Origin: Lutjanus erythropterus
Lineage: Eukaryota > Chordata > Actinopteri > Lutjaniformes > Lutjanidae
Assembly: GCA_020091685.1 (NCBI GenBank)
Contig: CM034598.1
Span: 13,463,088-13,527,087 of the forward strand
Direction: 5' to 3'
DNA length: 64,000 nucleotides
The translations under genes and the position numbers were made by a program. Position 1 is the first letter of the stretch. Each line of letters opens with the position of its first letter. The notes beneath the pieces were generated by a model that saw only the letters and a list, made by a program, of their open reading frames with translations, searched no databases and was not told the origin of the DNA. This document shows positions 1 through 48,923 of this stretch, in pieces.

Positions 1-1346
1 TGGCAGAAATGCACTTCAGTCAATACATGGACCGCTTGATGGCTCACACACACTATGTGCAGAATAGACTTACCATTACCTAAAGTGTATTTTTACACTT
101 CAGGTCGTGATTGGTGTATTTTCTTCAACCTGCGTGCATAACGACAGTGATTGTGTATTTGGTAGGAATGCATGATATTGATTTTCTTCAGACAATACTG
201 ACCAACTAATAATTTCCCTCATCTCATGGCAGATACGAATAATGTGACAGTAAATTTCACATTTTTGTATTTTAAAAAAGTTCATATAACCTGTAGTTTA
301 TGCACAGTTGAAGGTAAGTAAAACTAAAATGCAGTGAGCAAAGATGGATGAGTTAATATTCCAGTTCTGACTTTTGAAATGTTTTTTCCAGTAAAGGGCA
401 ACAAAAAACACTAACAAATGTTTGGCTTTAATAGATCATTTTGCCTAAACGCTTTAACATAATCTGCCACATCAGATATTACTGCAGTTGATATTTATAG
501 GCTATAATTTAAATATTGGAATTATAAATAGTAACATAGATTCTTGGTCAATGATTAATCTGCCCTGATATTTATCATGCATTATTTTGCTCTGACTGCA
601 GCCAAAACATGGATGCACTACACTCAGTACTATGGCTGAACACGTCCTGTGTAGACACAGATGGAGAACTGAAGCAGCTGCTGCTCTGCTCTTCTCTAAC
701 ATGCTGATTTAGCCACAGAGGATGTGTAGACATTGTGTATCTCAAACTTTACCAGACTTCTAGTCAAAAATTTCAGTCTTTTGTAGAAACAGTATGCCAG
801 ACAGTTATGTAGTTTTAGCTTCTCAAGTGTGCTACTTTTCTTTCTTATGTGGTAGTAAAATATATTTCCAAACATTTTATAGGTTAAACAAAATAATCAG
901 AAGATTAATCAATACTAAAAAAAAGGGTGCAGCCTTATTACATATGGCCTGTAGGATTTCTCTGAGATTGAACTAAATTATTTGCAGTTCGCTTAAAGGT
1001 TCAAAGCATATCCATATTGAACAATTTTGTTTCCTAACTATTTGTTTATTTTAAGTGGCTTTATTGTTGCTGTTGAAAACCTAGAACAAATTCACACAGC
1101 AGGATTTTAGCACTGATTTTCCACTTCCCAAATTTTTGGAGATTTCAACGATTTGTCGACTTTGAAAGTTGTGTTGTCTGTGTGACCAAGATTGAAAATA
1201 AATTGGCAGTTATGTTAAATGTATTACTCAAACCTTGTCACGTCTGTCTGATCTAAATTATTTTTTATGTGTTACCTGTCTTGCTTTGGTGCTCAAGTTA
1301 TCAGGTACATCTACTTCATGAGGGTGTTTTTTGTCATCACTTTCAG
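1..1346. other. MED12 intron (5' part), no exon seen
   Basis: No MED12-like reading frame was found here. The stretch is AT-rich and ends in a normal acceptor (tttcag at 1341-1346). The short open frames show no recognisable protein. It is taken as intron because the first exon at 1347 starts in mid-protein. Confidence 0.7.
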
Positions 1347-25365
<24,019 letters not shown>

Positions 25366-25719
25366 TCGTGCTTGTTCATAGTAGTGTGTGGAGAACAGGC
25401 CCTCATCATGTGGGGGGAGGCCCAGCTCTGCAGATGAGTGTGTCCCGTCCTGTGTAGGCTGTTGGGAGGGGAGACTGTTGAAGGCACAAAGGACCACCAC
25501 ACAGTTGAGACCTCGACCACCGAGGCAACGATCAGGCAAAATGTCTTGACTTCAGTCGTGTAATTATGGATTATCAAAGGAGGGATCCTGCTCTGAAGTA
25601 AACAGATAATGGTTAATAATGGAAAAGTCTATGTAAAAAAGTACCAGAAATTATAAGAATAATGCAATTTTTTTATTTTATTTCAATTTGTACAATTTTT
25701 TCAGTTTCGTGTATTTCTC

Positions 25720-25725
25720 ATTAAA
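25720..25725 (+). terminator. Candidate MED12 poly(A) signal (ATTAAA)
   Basis: ATTAAA lies about 355 bases after the MED12 stop, in a T-rich stretch suited to a 3' end. Other A-rich hexamers exist further on, so this is only the best candidate. Confidence 0.4.
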
Positions 25726-26584
25726 AAATCATGTCAGTTTTTATGTCTTGTATTTGTGTTGGTTGCCTGTAAATTGTATCTTAAAAGTGTCAATGAAATC
25801 TTTCATGACAAAGTGGGAATCAAAGGATTTGTTCTATCAAATGAGGCTGCTGACATGAAAAAAAGAAATCCCCAACGTCAGGTTTAACTGACATGGTCAG
25901 AGGGTTCTACTGCTAAATTATATTCGGTTGTGTTTTCAGTGTCAAAGTGTTTCTCGTCATATACACAGTTAAAACAAATTTCCCTTTACAATGAAATTCA
26001 TCTTTTTCCTTCCACCGTGAATGCTGTTAAACAATGAAAAAAGAAAAAGTAAAGAAACATATCAAATATAGAACTAGAAGAGACATAAAGATACCAGGAG
26101 AGATACAGAGAAAAGAACATTAATAAAGTAACCAAGGATCACTGTGTACAATTACAATATACAGTCAAATATATGTCATATGTATGTATATATTTAGAGT
26201 AACTTAGGTCTCCTGATGAGGTGAGCCATTGTTTAATTGATCCCACAACTTATTAAAATTTGATGTTTGGGTATAGGTAACTAAATTTAGTTCAGTTACA
26301 AGCATTTTTTTGCCATTTTGCATGGAAATAGGACTTCAACAATTATCATCATAATTCTATAATTATCATCAATAGCTTAATAATTAACTTTTTTTTTTAA
26401 ACCATGTACCTGATTGGGCAGGTGAGTTGTCAGATTTGCTCGTCTCGCATGGCATTTTACTTCCCCTGGGCAAGTGGGCAAACCTTACTGTTGAGCCCTG
26501 CCATACAACATGGCACAGTGCTGCAGCTCATGGGCAACAGTTATCATTTATTGACAGTCACCTGATATTTGATTAAAATCATCA

Positions 26585-26755
26585 ATAGCTGGTGGCACAG
26601 TTGGCCCTCATAATGAGACAGTCCTCTGCAGAGGCTGTGGGTTTCACTCCCGCCTATGGCCCTTTGCTCCATGTCATTCTCTCACTCTCTCTCCCGCTTT
26701 CCTGTTGTATCTCCAGCTGTCCTATAAATTAAATGCGCAAAACAAAGTGAAGAAG
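26585..26755 (+). mobile_element. tRNA-derived SINE
   Basis: A box A match, tggcacagttgg (26593-26604), fits TRGYNNARNNGG exactly. A degenerate box B, ggtttcactcc, is at 26640-26650. They are followed by tatggccctttgctccatgt, a ct-rich run and ctccagctgtcctataaatt, the usual body of a common teleost tRNA-type SINE. It lies in the MED12-MARS2 spacer. Confidence 0.7.
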
Positions 26756-26814
26756 ATGTTGATATACCCCCCAGTTTTGAAAAGATAAGCAAAAACAGAC
26801 AGGATTTTTACTTC

Positions 26815-26820
26815 TTTATT
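26815..26820 (-). terminator. MARS2 poly(A) signal
   Basis: AATAAA on the minus strand, 36 bases past the MARS2 stop codon, which would give a very short 3' UTR. Confidence 0.6.
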
Positions 26821-26855
26821 GATAGAATTAGTGCACCAGGATCTAAAATAATTAC

Positions 26856-29800
26856 TCATTTCAATTTTGCCGTCTTTTTTGTTTTCTTTGGTTTTTGTTG
26901 ATCTACATTCTGACTCTCCAAGCGACTAAAAAGCACTCCAGAGTCCAATCCTAGTGCTCTGCCTTCAAAGGGACAGTCCATTCCCTGATACCTGAGCAAA
27001 AAGTTCACATCTGTCCAGCTCCTCTCGCCTGGTCGCACCCCAAGTCGGTTCAGCAGCTTGTTAGAAATCTCTGGCACTATCGGCTGCAGAAGGGTGCCAT
27101 AAATCCTCAGGCATTCAAGGGAGACATGGATGATGGTGTCTAGCCAGCGCTGGTCTTCACTGTTCTTCCTGTCCAGCTTCCAAGGTGCGTGGCGCTGCAC
27201 AAACCCGTTGGTTTGCCTCACGCAGGCGCTGATGGCCTCCAGAGCTTTGTAGACATGCATGCTCTCGTAGTGCTGCTCCACCACGGCAGGGAGGTGTTTC
27301 ACAGCATCCAACATGTGGTAGTCTTCAGCCACAGCCCTGCCACCGTGTTCACTGGGGAAGCAGTGAGGGCAGAACAAGGGGTAGACCTGAGCTGGGTTCA
27401 GAGCTGGAGCTGTGCAGCGGTTCAGCAGACCACCCAGAGAGTCGGCGAGCTCCGCATTGAGCAGCTTAATGACTTTGTCGTCGGTGTAATTGCAGTCTGA
27501 GTCTGGAACACCCTGACGCAGAAGAAAGTACCTCATACCATCAGTTGTGAATATCTGAGAGCGTTCAAGAGGATCCACCACATTTCCCAAACTTTTAGAC
27601 ATCTTCTTTCCTCCTACGGTCCAGTGAGAGTGCACATGTATCGTTTGTGGCAGTGGCAGTCCAGCCCCAAGAAGAAAAGACGGCCAGTAGATGGCATGAA
27701 ATTTTAAGATGTCCTTTCCGACGATGTGGTGCGCCACGTTCCACCATTGGTCATGTTTATCTGGATAGCCAGCAACAGTGAGGTAATTCACCAGAGCATC
27801 CAGCCACACGTAGATGGTTTGTTCGTCATCGCCTGGGACGGGGATGCCCCACTGAAGGCGGCTTCTCTGGCGTGAGACTGAGAGGTCAGGAAGGTCCTCC
27901 TGCAGCCACTGGAGGACGGCCTGGTAGAAACGCTCGGGCTGAACGGCGCGGGGGTTACCTCTGAGCCAATCGAGCAGCTGAGACCGAAATGCAGACAAAC
28001 GGAACATGTAGTTCTCCTCTTTCATCCACTCAACCTGCAAGACAGTGGAAGGAAGAGTGAAGTTTTGTTGATAGAGTAAACTGCACAAGCTGTGTGGGGG
28101 TATGATTTGATCTCTGTTTAAAGGGAGCTGGGGGCTGGCACACCCCCATTTCAGAGTAAAAGAGAGGAGTACCAGCATGTAAGCTAAGTAGTGTACCTCT
28201 GTGGACAGGCAGCACAAAACATATCACTGTCAGTTTCTGTGTACCCATTATTCAGAATATTTTTACTGCTTTACCTTGCTGTGAGATAGTCATTTCTGAC
28301 TAGAAATCGCTGTTATATAACCCAAATATCGCTTTTGTTTGTTTGTGTTATTGTGTGACTTTTAAATCACCAAAATCACACAATAACACAAACAAGCTAA
28401 CAGATCGACATGGTGAAAGCCCACCAGTCCACCAGTCCTCTGTGAGGTGAAACAAGTAATTTTGCCTATGGAGGCCAAGGAGAGAGCGATATTTTACTTC
28501 TGTAACAGTGTTTTTTGTTGGAAAAGGAGGTCTGAGAAAATATTTATATAAAATATTTTTTTTGTTTTAGGTAGATCTTTTTTTTAGGTGGCTATAATTG
28601 TTTTGCTGCTTACCCCGTCCATAGCAGCACATTGCTTAGCATCCCTGCTGTTGCCTTTCTCTGCTTCTCCACACTGGTGAATGCTGACCAGCATCTACTG
28701 TGGGTAATACACTGACTATTGGTAAGTACCTCATACAACAACACATCAAATAATCTGAACTATCCCTTCAAAGCAGAGGTTCACAATTCATTCTCAGCCA
28801 GGGACCCCTCACAAGATAGAAAATATACCATCACAGTCTGGTACAGTATGCACATATTTTTTGTGATATATTGTTGCATCTCTAACATCTGCTACAATCA
28901 AAATAAATCGCCCCTTTTTGGACTAGACTCACCCTTCCTGGTAAATGCCCACAGAATGTTATTAATTTATTAGTCTTCCAGCTCAAGCTGAAAAAACCCT
29001 GAAGATGTCATCATGGTTATTTTCTTCAACTTAAGAAAACATAAAACTGTTTTCACAGTTAAGTAGTACTATACATAACACACATACTGATCTTAACTTT
29101 CTCACTTTATTACCTTGTGGCCACTCTCCAGCGATATCTTGATCTCTTTCCCTGATGAGTCCAGAGCGTCACCGACCTGCGCTGGCATGAGGAAGCTTTC
29201 ATCTTGGGTGGAGTACCAGCCTTCATAACTGCCCTTATAGATGAGCCCTTTGTCCCAGAGCACTGACCAGAAATGCTCCACAGCATGACGGTGTCTCTGC
29301 TCAGTGGTTCTTATGTAGTCTGTGTACGATATGTTGCAGCTACTGAACAGATGTTTGAATCTGTCAGACACCTCAGTGCAGAAGGTCAGGGGATCTTTTC
29401 CTGCAGCATCAGCAGCTTGCTGGATTTTCAAGCCATGTTCGTCTGTGCCTAAAATGCAAGATAACAGTGTGTATTATTATTATTATATGCTTGATAAATC
29501 ATTTAGACAATAAAATCTGAGGTGAAAATTTTTAAAAAGTGCCCATTCAAATTTCCGATGGTTTAAGATTACGTCTCCAAATTGTCTGTCTTTTCTGTCT
29601 TACAAAAACAAAAAATATTGAATTTACAATGATATTAGACAGAAAAAGCAGCATAATCTCAAAACTAAGAGGTTGGAATCAGTCAGTGTTTGGCATTTTT
29701 GTTTGTACGGATGCTGGAAGTCCTTGAGAACACTTGAATTTTAATGTAGTGTTTTTTTAGATGAAGTAATAAAGTTGAATATTGGCTCAGCCAGGTTGAT

Positions 29801-31012
29801 CAGGATGACATTTCGAAACATAAACATTTGCTGTATTGTGTCCTTTGTGAAACATAACTTTGGTTGTTCACAATAACCAGAAAATAATCACTTTGAGTAT
29901 ATGTATATAAATATGTGATTTACGAGGGCCCAACAGTCCAATACTGGATTTTTGGCACCAATTTAGATAACTAGCAATCTGGAGGAAAAAAAAGTTTTTT
30001 GTTAAAACTATTATTCTTGAAGAAAAACACATACATTTATTTTTTTTTTTTTTTTGCAATTTCAATAAACAACACCATAAATGTGTCCTGTGGGATGGCG
30101 ACATAAAAAAAGAAAAACATTTTCTAAACACCTGTTTTCATAAAGTGTTAGTTATTTAACCAGTATTATGAGTAACATTATTTTTCCCAATGCCTTGTTA
30201 GACTTGTTGACTTTCTTCAATAAATTTCAACTTAGCTGTCATCCTGGAAAACTGTTGAAAATTATTCCCATTGAAGATGAGTGATGCCTATATCTCCCCT
30301 AATACAATACTTATATGCCTAAAATGCTGCTTATAAAACTAAAGAATATTAAAAATAAAAACATTATGTTTCTAAAAAATAAAATAATAATAACATATCA
30401 GCCAACCTGGATATTGGTCTGTCTGGCTCTATAATTTACCACAGCTGTAAGGTGCTGGAAAAGCTTGAAAATGCACCTTAAAAATTCTTGAAAAGTGCTT
30501 GAATTTGACTTTGGTAAATATGTAGGAACCCTGTTAATCACATGATTAACTGATTCTCAAAGTAGTTGCTAATTAATTTTCTGATAGCTGGCAAATCAAC
30601 TGTTCTCTTCTGTTCAATTGTCTGTAGACATCACATGCAACCAATAGCAACAACATTTACATACACATGTACAGTATATTATGTAGAACATTAATGACTT
30701 ACCTGTTGCAAACTTTGAGCTGAAGCCCTGCAGTAGCTTATATCTGTGAAAGCAGTCTCCTATCACAGCTGAATACAGGTGTCCTAAATGAGGAGAAGCG
30801 TTCACATAGAAAATGGGAGTGGTGATGTAGTAACTTTTGTCGTTTTTACACAAATGTGTGCTCGTGCATCTCAATACTGATGTCCTCTGAGGTCTCGACA
30901 GAAATGGAGCTGTTGAGAAAAACTGGCTGTGTTGCAGTCCGTGAACAGCCTTACAGCTTCTGGCGACAAACAGAAGAAGAGTTCTCATGACTGGATAGCA
31001 AACGATGCACAC
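26856..31012 (-). CDS. mars2: Mitochondrial methionyl-tRNA synthetase
   Basis: MARS2 attaches methionine to tRNA-Met in the mitochondrial matrix, serving both initiation and elongation. Exons in order: 31012-30703, 29448-29114, 28034-26856; phases agree, giving 607 codons from the first ATG. The class I signature PHLGH follows [13 protein letters not shown], and the second signature KMSKS lies in [15 protein letters not shown]. The anticodon-binding region holds [19 protein letters not shown]-like sequence ([14 protein letters not shown]). The N-terminus is basic and hydrophobic ([17 protein letters not shown]), as in a matrix targeting peptide. A second in-frame ATG at 30988 has a better context (purine at -3) and would give 599 residues, closer to the 593 of human MARS2. 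The human gene has an uninterrupted coding region; here two introns split it. Convergent with MED12. Confidence 0.96.
28118..28772. mobile_element. TTAA-foldback family, copy 4
   Basis: Lies in the second MARS2 intron. The left border is tttaaagggagctgggggct (the start of the arm is deleted); the right end is caaataatctgaactatccc. Internal blocks tgcttagcatccctgctgtt and aagctaacagatcgac match the other copies. Confidence 0.6.
29449..30702. other. First MARS2 intron
   Basis: AT-rich, with a short (TTA)n run at about 29474-29486 and two dispersed repeat fragments at 30270-30532. No exon seen. Confidence 0.5.
30270..30430 (+). mobile_element. Dispersed repeat with GCTGCTTATAAA block, copy 1
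   Basis: Contains gcctaaaatgctgcttataa and tatcagccaacctggatatt. Related copies are at about 40085-40545 (gctgcttataaagcaaac) and 45120-45445 (aaatgctgcctataaaacaa, caatatcaggctggtgggta). The family is MITE-like and unassigned. Confidence 0.45.
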
Positions 31013-32490
31013 ATGTAGTCCAGCGAGTGGAGCAATGATTTGATAAGTCTAAGTGGTTTACGTGCTAGCCATTCTTTTAGCTAAGCTAGTTCAACTATTG
31101 AAGTTTTGCGCTGGAAACCATGTAAGCAGAAAAACTCAACCACTATTGGGAAAGTTACTGAAGATCTTACAAGGCAGTCCTGCTAAATGTTTTCGATGAA
31201 ACTGGTAAGAATCAGTAAACGTCAAGCTTTCTTCTTACACCAGCAGCGCATGATTTCGGCTCGCTTGTCAAGGTTAGCTTTTCTTCCGGTTTCCCGTCCA
31301 ATCAAACCGCTGTATGGTGCACCATGCGGAACGCCAACCACCAATCAGATTGTGAGGACTCTTTGCAACGTTCTGTTGTCGAGTTATCGTTTATTATTGG
31401 GAGAGGCATGTGGACTGTTTTGTAGTTGCTGGATTCAGATGAGACACTTCTTGAGTATGATGTTTTTATTGATAAATTTTATATACATTTTATGTAAATT
31501 TTATATACATTTTATATAGACCTCAACCACATCATCATGATTTTAATGGTTTCTTTTTCAGTAATGCAAAACGGATCATTTCCACTAATCGTAACTCATA
31601 TCACAGTCGTAATTTCAGTCAAAATTATCGTAATATGACTTTTTTTTTTACCAAATCATGCAGCCCTACTATAATCTCATTCAAAAATATCATAGATGAT
31701 AGTAAAATACTGACAGGGACCATTTTTCTACACACTGACTACTTTTACTTTTGATACTATGCGTACATTTCACTGATAATACTATAGTTTTATTTAAGTA
31801 AGGTTTAGAATGCAGTACCTTCACTTGTAAGTATTTTCACAGTGTTTAAGTCAAGGAATTTAATGCCAGTAGCGGATGGCATTAGATCGTCATGAATATT
31901 AGTTATGCATTCGTTAAGCACATATTTTATACCCATATCATCTGGTGTTCAAGAGATACAATTTCTTAACAAATTTATTTGGAAAATATGACATTTAATA
32001 TATAAGTCTTAACTGATCCCCAAGTTACAACTTCCAGAAACAAACAGGCAATGAAAAGAAAAAAAAGTTTCTTTACAGAAGGAAGAAGCCTCCGCCCTCC
32101 TACCATTTCCCAGGCAACGCAGACGGCCAGCCAATCAGCTGCTTCACTTCCTGACTTCACTTAACGACGACGAATGGGGCTTACGTGACAGCGGAGGTAA
32201 AGTACTTTCCAAATTAACATAAACGACAGTTTAACATTGTTGTAAAACCTAACTATATTGAAGCGAAGTTGGAAATAGTCAGTTTTTAATTTCTTGGCTT
32301 CTCTAGGTGTGTGAGAAGCTAGTTTAAGGCTCGTCGCAGTAGACACAGTCAGCCTATCATGTGATTTTAAACATGAGGTGTCTGTCGCTCGACTCCTGAG
32401 GAGTTCCTGAAAGCTTCGTTTCTCAATAAAGTTCAGTTATTTGAACATAAACCTACGAAGAAACGACATCTGTGTTGTCCGTAATTTCAG
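31013..32490. other. MARS2 - NIPA2-like intergenic region (head-to-head)
   Basis: Nearly 1.5 kb between two divergent genes. It holds CCAAT and ETS-like sites near MARS2, a third CCAAT (ccagccaatcagctgc, about 32128-32143) nearer the transporter gene, and AT-rich repeat DNA at 31565-31670 ending caaatcatgcagccctac, typical of a teleost repeat end. A 110-codon open frame at 31187-31519 resembles no known protein. Confidence 0.5.
31283..31345 (-). promoter_or_regulatory. Candidate MARS2 promoter elements
   Basis: ACCGGAAG on the minus strand (31283-31290) is a consensus ETS/GABP site, common at genes for mitochondrial proteins. Two CCAAT boxes (31298-31302 and 31341-31345) lie next to it. All are about 270-330 bases upstream of the MARS2 start. 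No transcription start was demonstrated. Confidence 0.4.
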
Positions 32491-36931
<4,441 letters not shown>

Positions 36932-39383
36932 GGAGGACCATAGCCTTGTCAGTATTTGGAAAAATTGCTTATTGCAATTCTGAAGCTTTAAAATGCACAT
37001 CACAGCTTTACAGTGACTATGTTTACATGCACACTATCATTTAGAATATGACAGTATTCTAAATCTGATACAGGTCGTGTAAACTGTATGTTCTGTTTGG
37101 ATATTCTGAATCAGGCCTTATTCTGAAGGTTGCAACTTTTGATTAAGATGTGGAATACGCCAATATTATTACGATTTTAGGAGCATTCTTTGGACATGCG
37201 TACATCACATTCAGAATATGCATTTCAATTTGGGGTTTTTACCACAGTTTAGGACACATGGCCTCTGCCTGTCTACAATCGGCTCTGTGTGTTCAGAACA
37301 AACCAACTAGCCAACAAGGCAGGGGTAGAGATGCGTGAATAAAAGAGGGGCCCACATTTCTGGTCAGGAGAGACACACCTACTTTTAAACATTGGATAAC
37401 AACAGATTTTTGGATATGTGCAAATATTGCAATGCCTTCCAAGAAGGTGGTTGAATGGATAAAAAGAAGTAGTCTGTGTTTGGATATTTGAACAAGTCGC
37501 AACCAATGGAAAACTTAAAAAAAATACTATTTTGACACTTGGCGTGAAACGATAATTGGTTTCACGATAAACCATGATGAAATTCCTAATGAGCAGTATT
37601 ACCATTTCAGATTTTAATTAGCATAACTGTTTGATTACTGCACTTTGAAAAAACTCACAGTGAATACTGTCCAGCAAGAACCAAACCAGACGCAGCATGC
37701 AGCATATATATGTTTTGCATCAGTAAAAACAGTGACGTCGCAAAGGACGTGTCAAATCATTGCGATGGAAAGGTCAAGTTTATTGTCATATACAACCGTA
37801 TAAAGCACAATTATACAGTGAGTGTCAGTCTCTGCATATAACCTATCCTGAAAACCACTGTGCAGTGTGTGGGGACTAACTCCAGTTCTGAGATAGCACC
37901 TTGGTCAGGGGTATTGACTGGAGAATTGACATAGCATACATATTTTTGATGGTAGGGAAACCAGAGCACCCAGAGGATAACAGTCAGGATAATTTTGGTC
38001 ACTGTGAGATTTTTAGTGTTTCATCTCTATTTGACACAAAGAAGCAAAATGGCTCAAGCAGCTCCAGCCAGTCCACCTTGTGTAGTATGCAAAGCTGTTC
38101 ATAAGTGAGACTGTTGGGAAAATATTCATTTACATTAGCTATGTAAACAGTTCAGTAGGAATATTGTCTTATTTGGAGTAAGGGCAAAAAATGATTGTTT
38201 TGTGCATGTAATCATAATAAGTTAGTTTACTAAATCTGAATTTTGAATCTGTCTTACACAAAGCAGTATGCACTGGATAAACAACGCTGCCTAGAGTGAG
38301 CATAACATTACTATCAGCACACTGGATTTCATTTAAATGTATATTCTTGCTTGCACATGTTGCAAACACATCATTTCACTTTGGTTAAAAAGAAACAAAG
38401 AATTTTAGTGTGTAGTATAATGTTAGTTGCACTGCTGTCTACATTTTTTTTAACGTTAAACAATAATTGAAGGTTGAATATTAGACTGCATAAGCAACAT
38501 TGTGCCTTGTTTCTGGAAACCATAACCTTATTTATAGGTTTGCACTTTTAACCTTGGCATATACAAATATGATTTTCCAACCAGTATGAAGACAGATTTG
38601 CTCTGAATGCATTTCAATCACCTGTTGTTGAAGAGCAAGTTTGAATAATTCCTCTTACTGTAATACCTCAGTATAATATACAAACTGCACCAAAGAATGT
38701 TTTTTCTTGTATAAATTTATTCCCAACATGTGCCAACCTGTAATATATCTCTGATGTGACTGTTACTTTTTAAGTTTGATAATGCTGATTAAAACCTAAT
38801 TGCAACATGATTTGACTACAGTTGTCCAGAAGGTAGACAGAGTTATTTGGCATTTTGTTTATTATTGCATATGTACAGTCCAGAACTTCACACCCATTCA
38901 GTCACGACATTGTTAGTTCTCTTAAATTACAACAGAGTGTGTGGTGAAGTCCTCATGTCTGTCAAAAACAGCTGGCAAACTGAACATCATGGATGCATTC
39001 ATCTTTCCGCTCCGTCTCCCACACTGACCCCACTAGTTTACAGCCGTGAATTAAAACATTCAAGATCAGTTTCACAGTCTGAGCCGTGAATAGACTTGAA
39101 TTCCATGACTTTATAAACAAAACCAACATAAAGTCACTGCTAACAAGAGACTACAATCTCCTGCTATATGGAGGACAAATAAAAGAGACTAGACTTCTGT
39201 ATGAGTCCACACATGGTGTTAATCTCAGGCACTTGCATCAAAGTAACACTTAAATGTTGTTCCTTTTTCCAGTTGGAGGGACAGTTCTGCGACATAACAG
39301 TCAGCTGTCAGGACCACACGGCCTCATTGCAGAGCGGGGGGGCTGCGTGCATGTGTCTCTTCAGGTCCTTTCAGTGACAGTTT
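36932..39383. other. NIPA2-like to TIMM8A spacer (3' ends converge)
   Basis: AT-rich DNA expected to hold both 3' UTRs. A minus-strand AATAAA at 38858-38863, about 520 bases past the TIMM8A stop, is a candidate poly(A) signal for that gene. A plus-strand AATAAA is near 37337. No gene seen. Confidence 0.45.
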
Positions 39384-42286
<2,903 letters not shown>

Positions 42287-42394
42287 TTAAGGTGAGGTCG
42301 GAAGAGCAGAATTTTTCTAATTCTTAAACTCTTGTGGCTCTATTGCTGACCTTCACGTGTATGAATGGACGACAGGAAACAGGAAGGAGTCCAG

Positions 42395-42399
42395 CCAAT
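42395..42399 (-). promoter_or_regulatory. CCAAT box upstream of TIMM8A
   Basis: A CCAAT motif in gccaatcacagggcgcgc, about 115 bases upstream of the TIMM8A ATG, in a short GC-richer stretch beside ETS-like caggaaacaggaag. Position and composition suggest a housekeeping promoter. Confidence 0.4.
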
Positions 42400-43379
42400 C
42401 ACAGGGCGCGCTCTTGTCGTCATCATTCATACGTAATTTTTCAAATGCACGGTGTGATTATGAAATGCAAAATATTGACTGAAAATTGTAAATAGTATAG
42501 TCTTGTTGTTTTTTTTTATCTAGATTGTTTTTTTTTTCTGTTTGTTGCCTTGTTTTAAGGTGATTGATATTTAGTTAATTACATGACCTGAAATGGTACA
42601 ATTTAAAAATGAAAAAAAAGAAAAAGGGGGGGGGGTTGTTTTTTCATTTCAGAATCAGAATTGGGATTTATTTCCAAGCAGGTTTTCACATACAATGAAT
42701 TTATCACAGATAAGAAAAATAAATAAATAAAGATGAAAGCAACTACTGCGAGTAGAAGAGGCATAAATACACCGTTTAAAAAAGTTGAGAAAACTCATAG
42801 TTTCAAGGGAACTTCATTCACTAGAGTTTTGAGTCACACTAAAACTCTTCAGTGTTGAAATAAACTAAACAAAGTTTCTGTGAGTGAAAATAATTTGTAA
42901 AGATAATTCTTTTTCTTCTTTGAGTTGTAGAAACCTCAAAAAATTATATTTAAAAAATTGCTCACAGTGAGCTGTGAACCTGATTTGTCATTGCTTGGGT
43001 GCTTGAAAATAAAATGGTTGCAAGTGAAAATATTAAATTATTAACTTTCACTTCATCATTCACTTTCACTTCAGTCGGTTTACTCAATATCTTTTAAAAT
43101 ACTTTCTTTGTTTCTAAAATTCAAAGATTCAAATTTGTCTAAAGAAGAAAAATAAATTCTCTCAACAAAACATTGCTAGCTAGTAGAACTTTTTCAAAAC
43201 ATAAGAACTTGGGATCAAACCTCAAAAATCTATTGAAATAAGTTGTGAGTAAGTGAGTTTTCAGAGCTGGGAATGATGTCACACCCAAATGTTCCAGTAC
43301 AAGTTGGAAAAACTTTTTTGAGCTTGATACCGCAGTATTTTGTGCATACATATTGAAGCATTGTGTCCACAGACAGTAC

Positions 43380-43545
43380 TGTGGGTACTATTGGTTTAAT
43401 GAGAACCTTTACCGTGGAGCAGCCATATTGGATTTTGAGGTCAGGGTGGATGGGACCCCGAATTTCAGCTGAAATTTCCTGCTGCAAAGTTGGAATTTCT
43501 GGATGATAATTCAAATGGAATGCACCATTAAATATGGAGCAGAAA
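43380..43545 (-). mobile_element. Inverted copy of the 23030-23160 repeat
   Basis: agccatattggattttgagg tcagg is the reverse complement of the block at about 23087. It is followed by aaagttggaatttct, as expected for the same family. Non-coding. Confidence 0.45.
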
Positions 43546-44432
43546 AAGGATGAGCAGGCCTTGTCAATAACCCCTCGCTGCAGCATGTGGAATGGGTGTG
43601 GGCAGGTTTGGATGACTGATGGCCTCTGTTGTTGCCATGTGATTACTCTGTAATTCCTCTGTAATCACACATTAATAACGAGCTACACATAAACAAACAA
43701 TGAAAGATTTTTCTATTTTACTGTTTATATCAAACTGTTCTTTATTTGCTTCATATGCTGTAATTCTGTCTAACTTTTCTCAAAAAAACAATATAGCTCA
43801 GTGATGCTGGATTTATTGATAGTTTTGTCCAAGAGCATTAAGTGTGACCACTGGACCATTGCTTTTTATATGTGTATTCTTCTTGGTTCCAGCCCTTCTT
43901 CAATTACACATTACACTTACACTTTTACAATTACACTTCATATCACTGGGTTAAATATGAATAAAAAGTGACGTAAAATAATGATAATAAAAATCAAACC
44001 AACAGTGAAACTGTGATACATTGCCATTTCAGTAGTGTCACTCTTACTGACTTCTACAACTCGGAAGTAAAAACAGGAAAATGCACTTAAAGGTTAAAGC
44101 TCTTTGGAGACTTTGAAACAAATAGAAGATCTACCAAAGACCTGCCTTTTCCTGTAAGTTTATTTATGTATTTACTTATTTACTTATTACATTTTGATGA
44201 ACTACAATTTATTAAATAGAAGCGGAACTATGTAGGTTTCATGTTCAGACCGGTGTGTGTTTGGTGACGGACACACAGCACTTCCTGTTATTAGACGCTT
44301 TGATTGCGTACAACAGAAAAGAGAAGAAACATGAGCGCGTGAAGTTTTTTCTACTAATCTCCACTGATATAATCGACCCTTTATCTTCAGTGTGTACCGT
44401 AGTCTCGCTTTGAGTCTCAGCCGTCAGTAGGT

Positions 44433-48923
<4,491 letters not shown>

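Larger units (their letters stand above)
25726..26855. other. MED12-MARS2 spacer
   Basis: The region between the two convergent genes holds the SINE at about 26585-26755 and the MARS2 poly(A) signal. The rest is AT-rich with no recognised gene. Confidence 0.6.

Noticed and set aside
27189-27500. A 103-codon plus-strand open frame
   Set aside because: Antisense to the MARS2 anticodon-binding region.
31187-31519. A 110-codon plus-strand open frame upstream of MARS2
   Set aside because: No recognisable motif; it spans promoter-like CCAAT/ETS sequence and ends in AT-rich repeat DNA.
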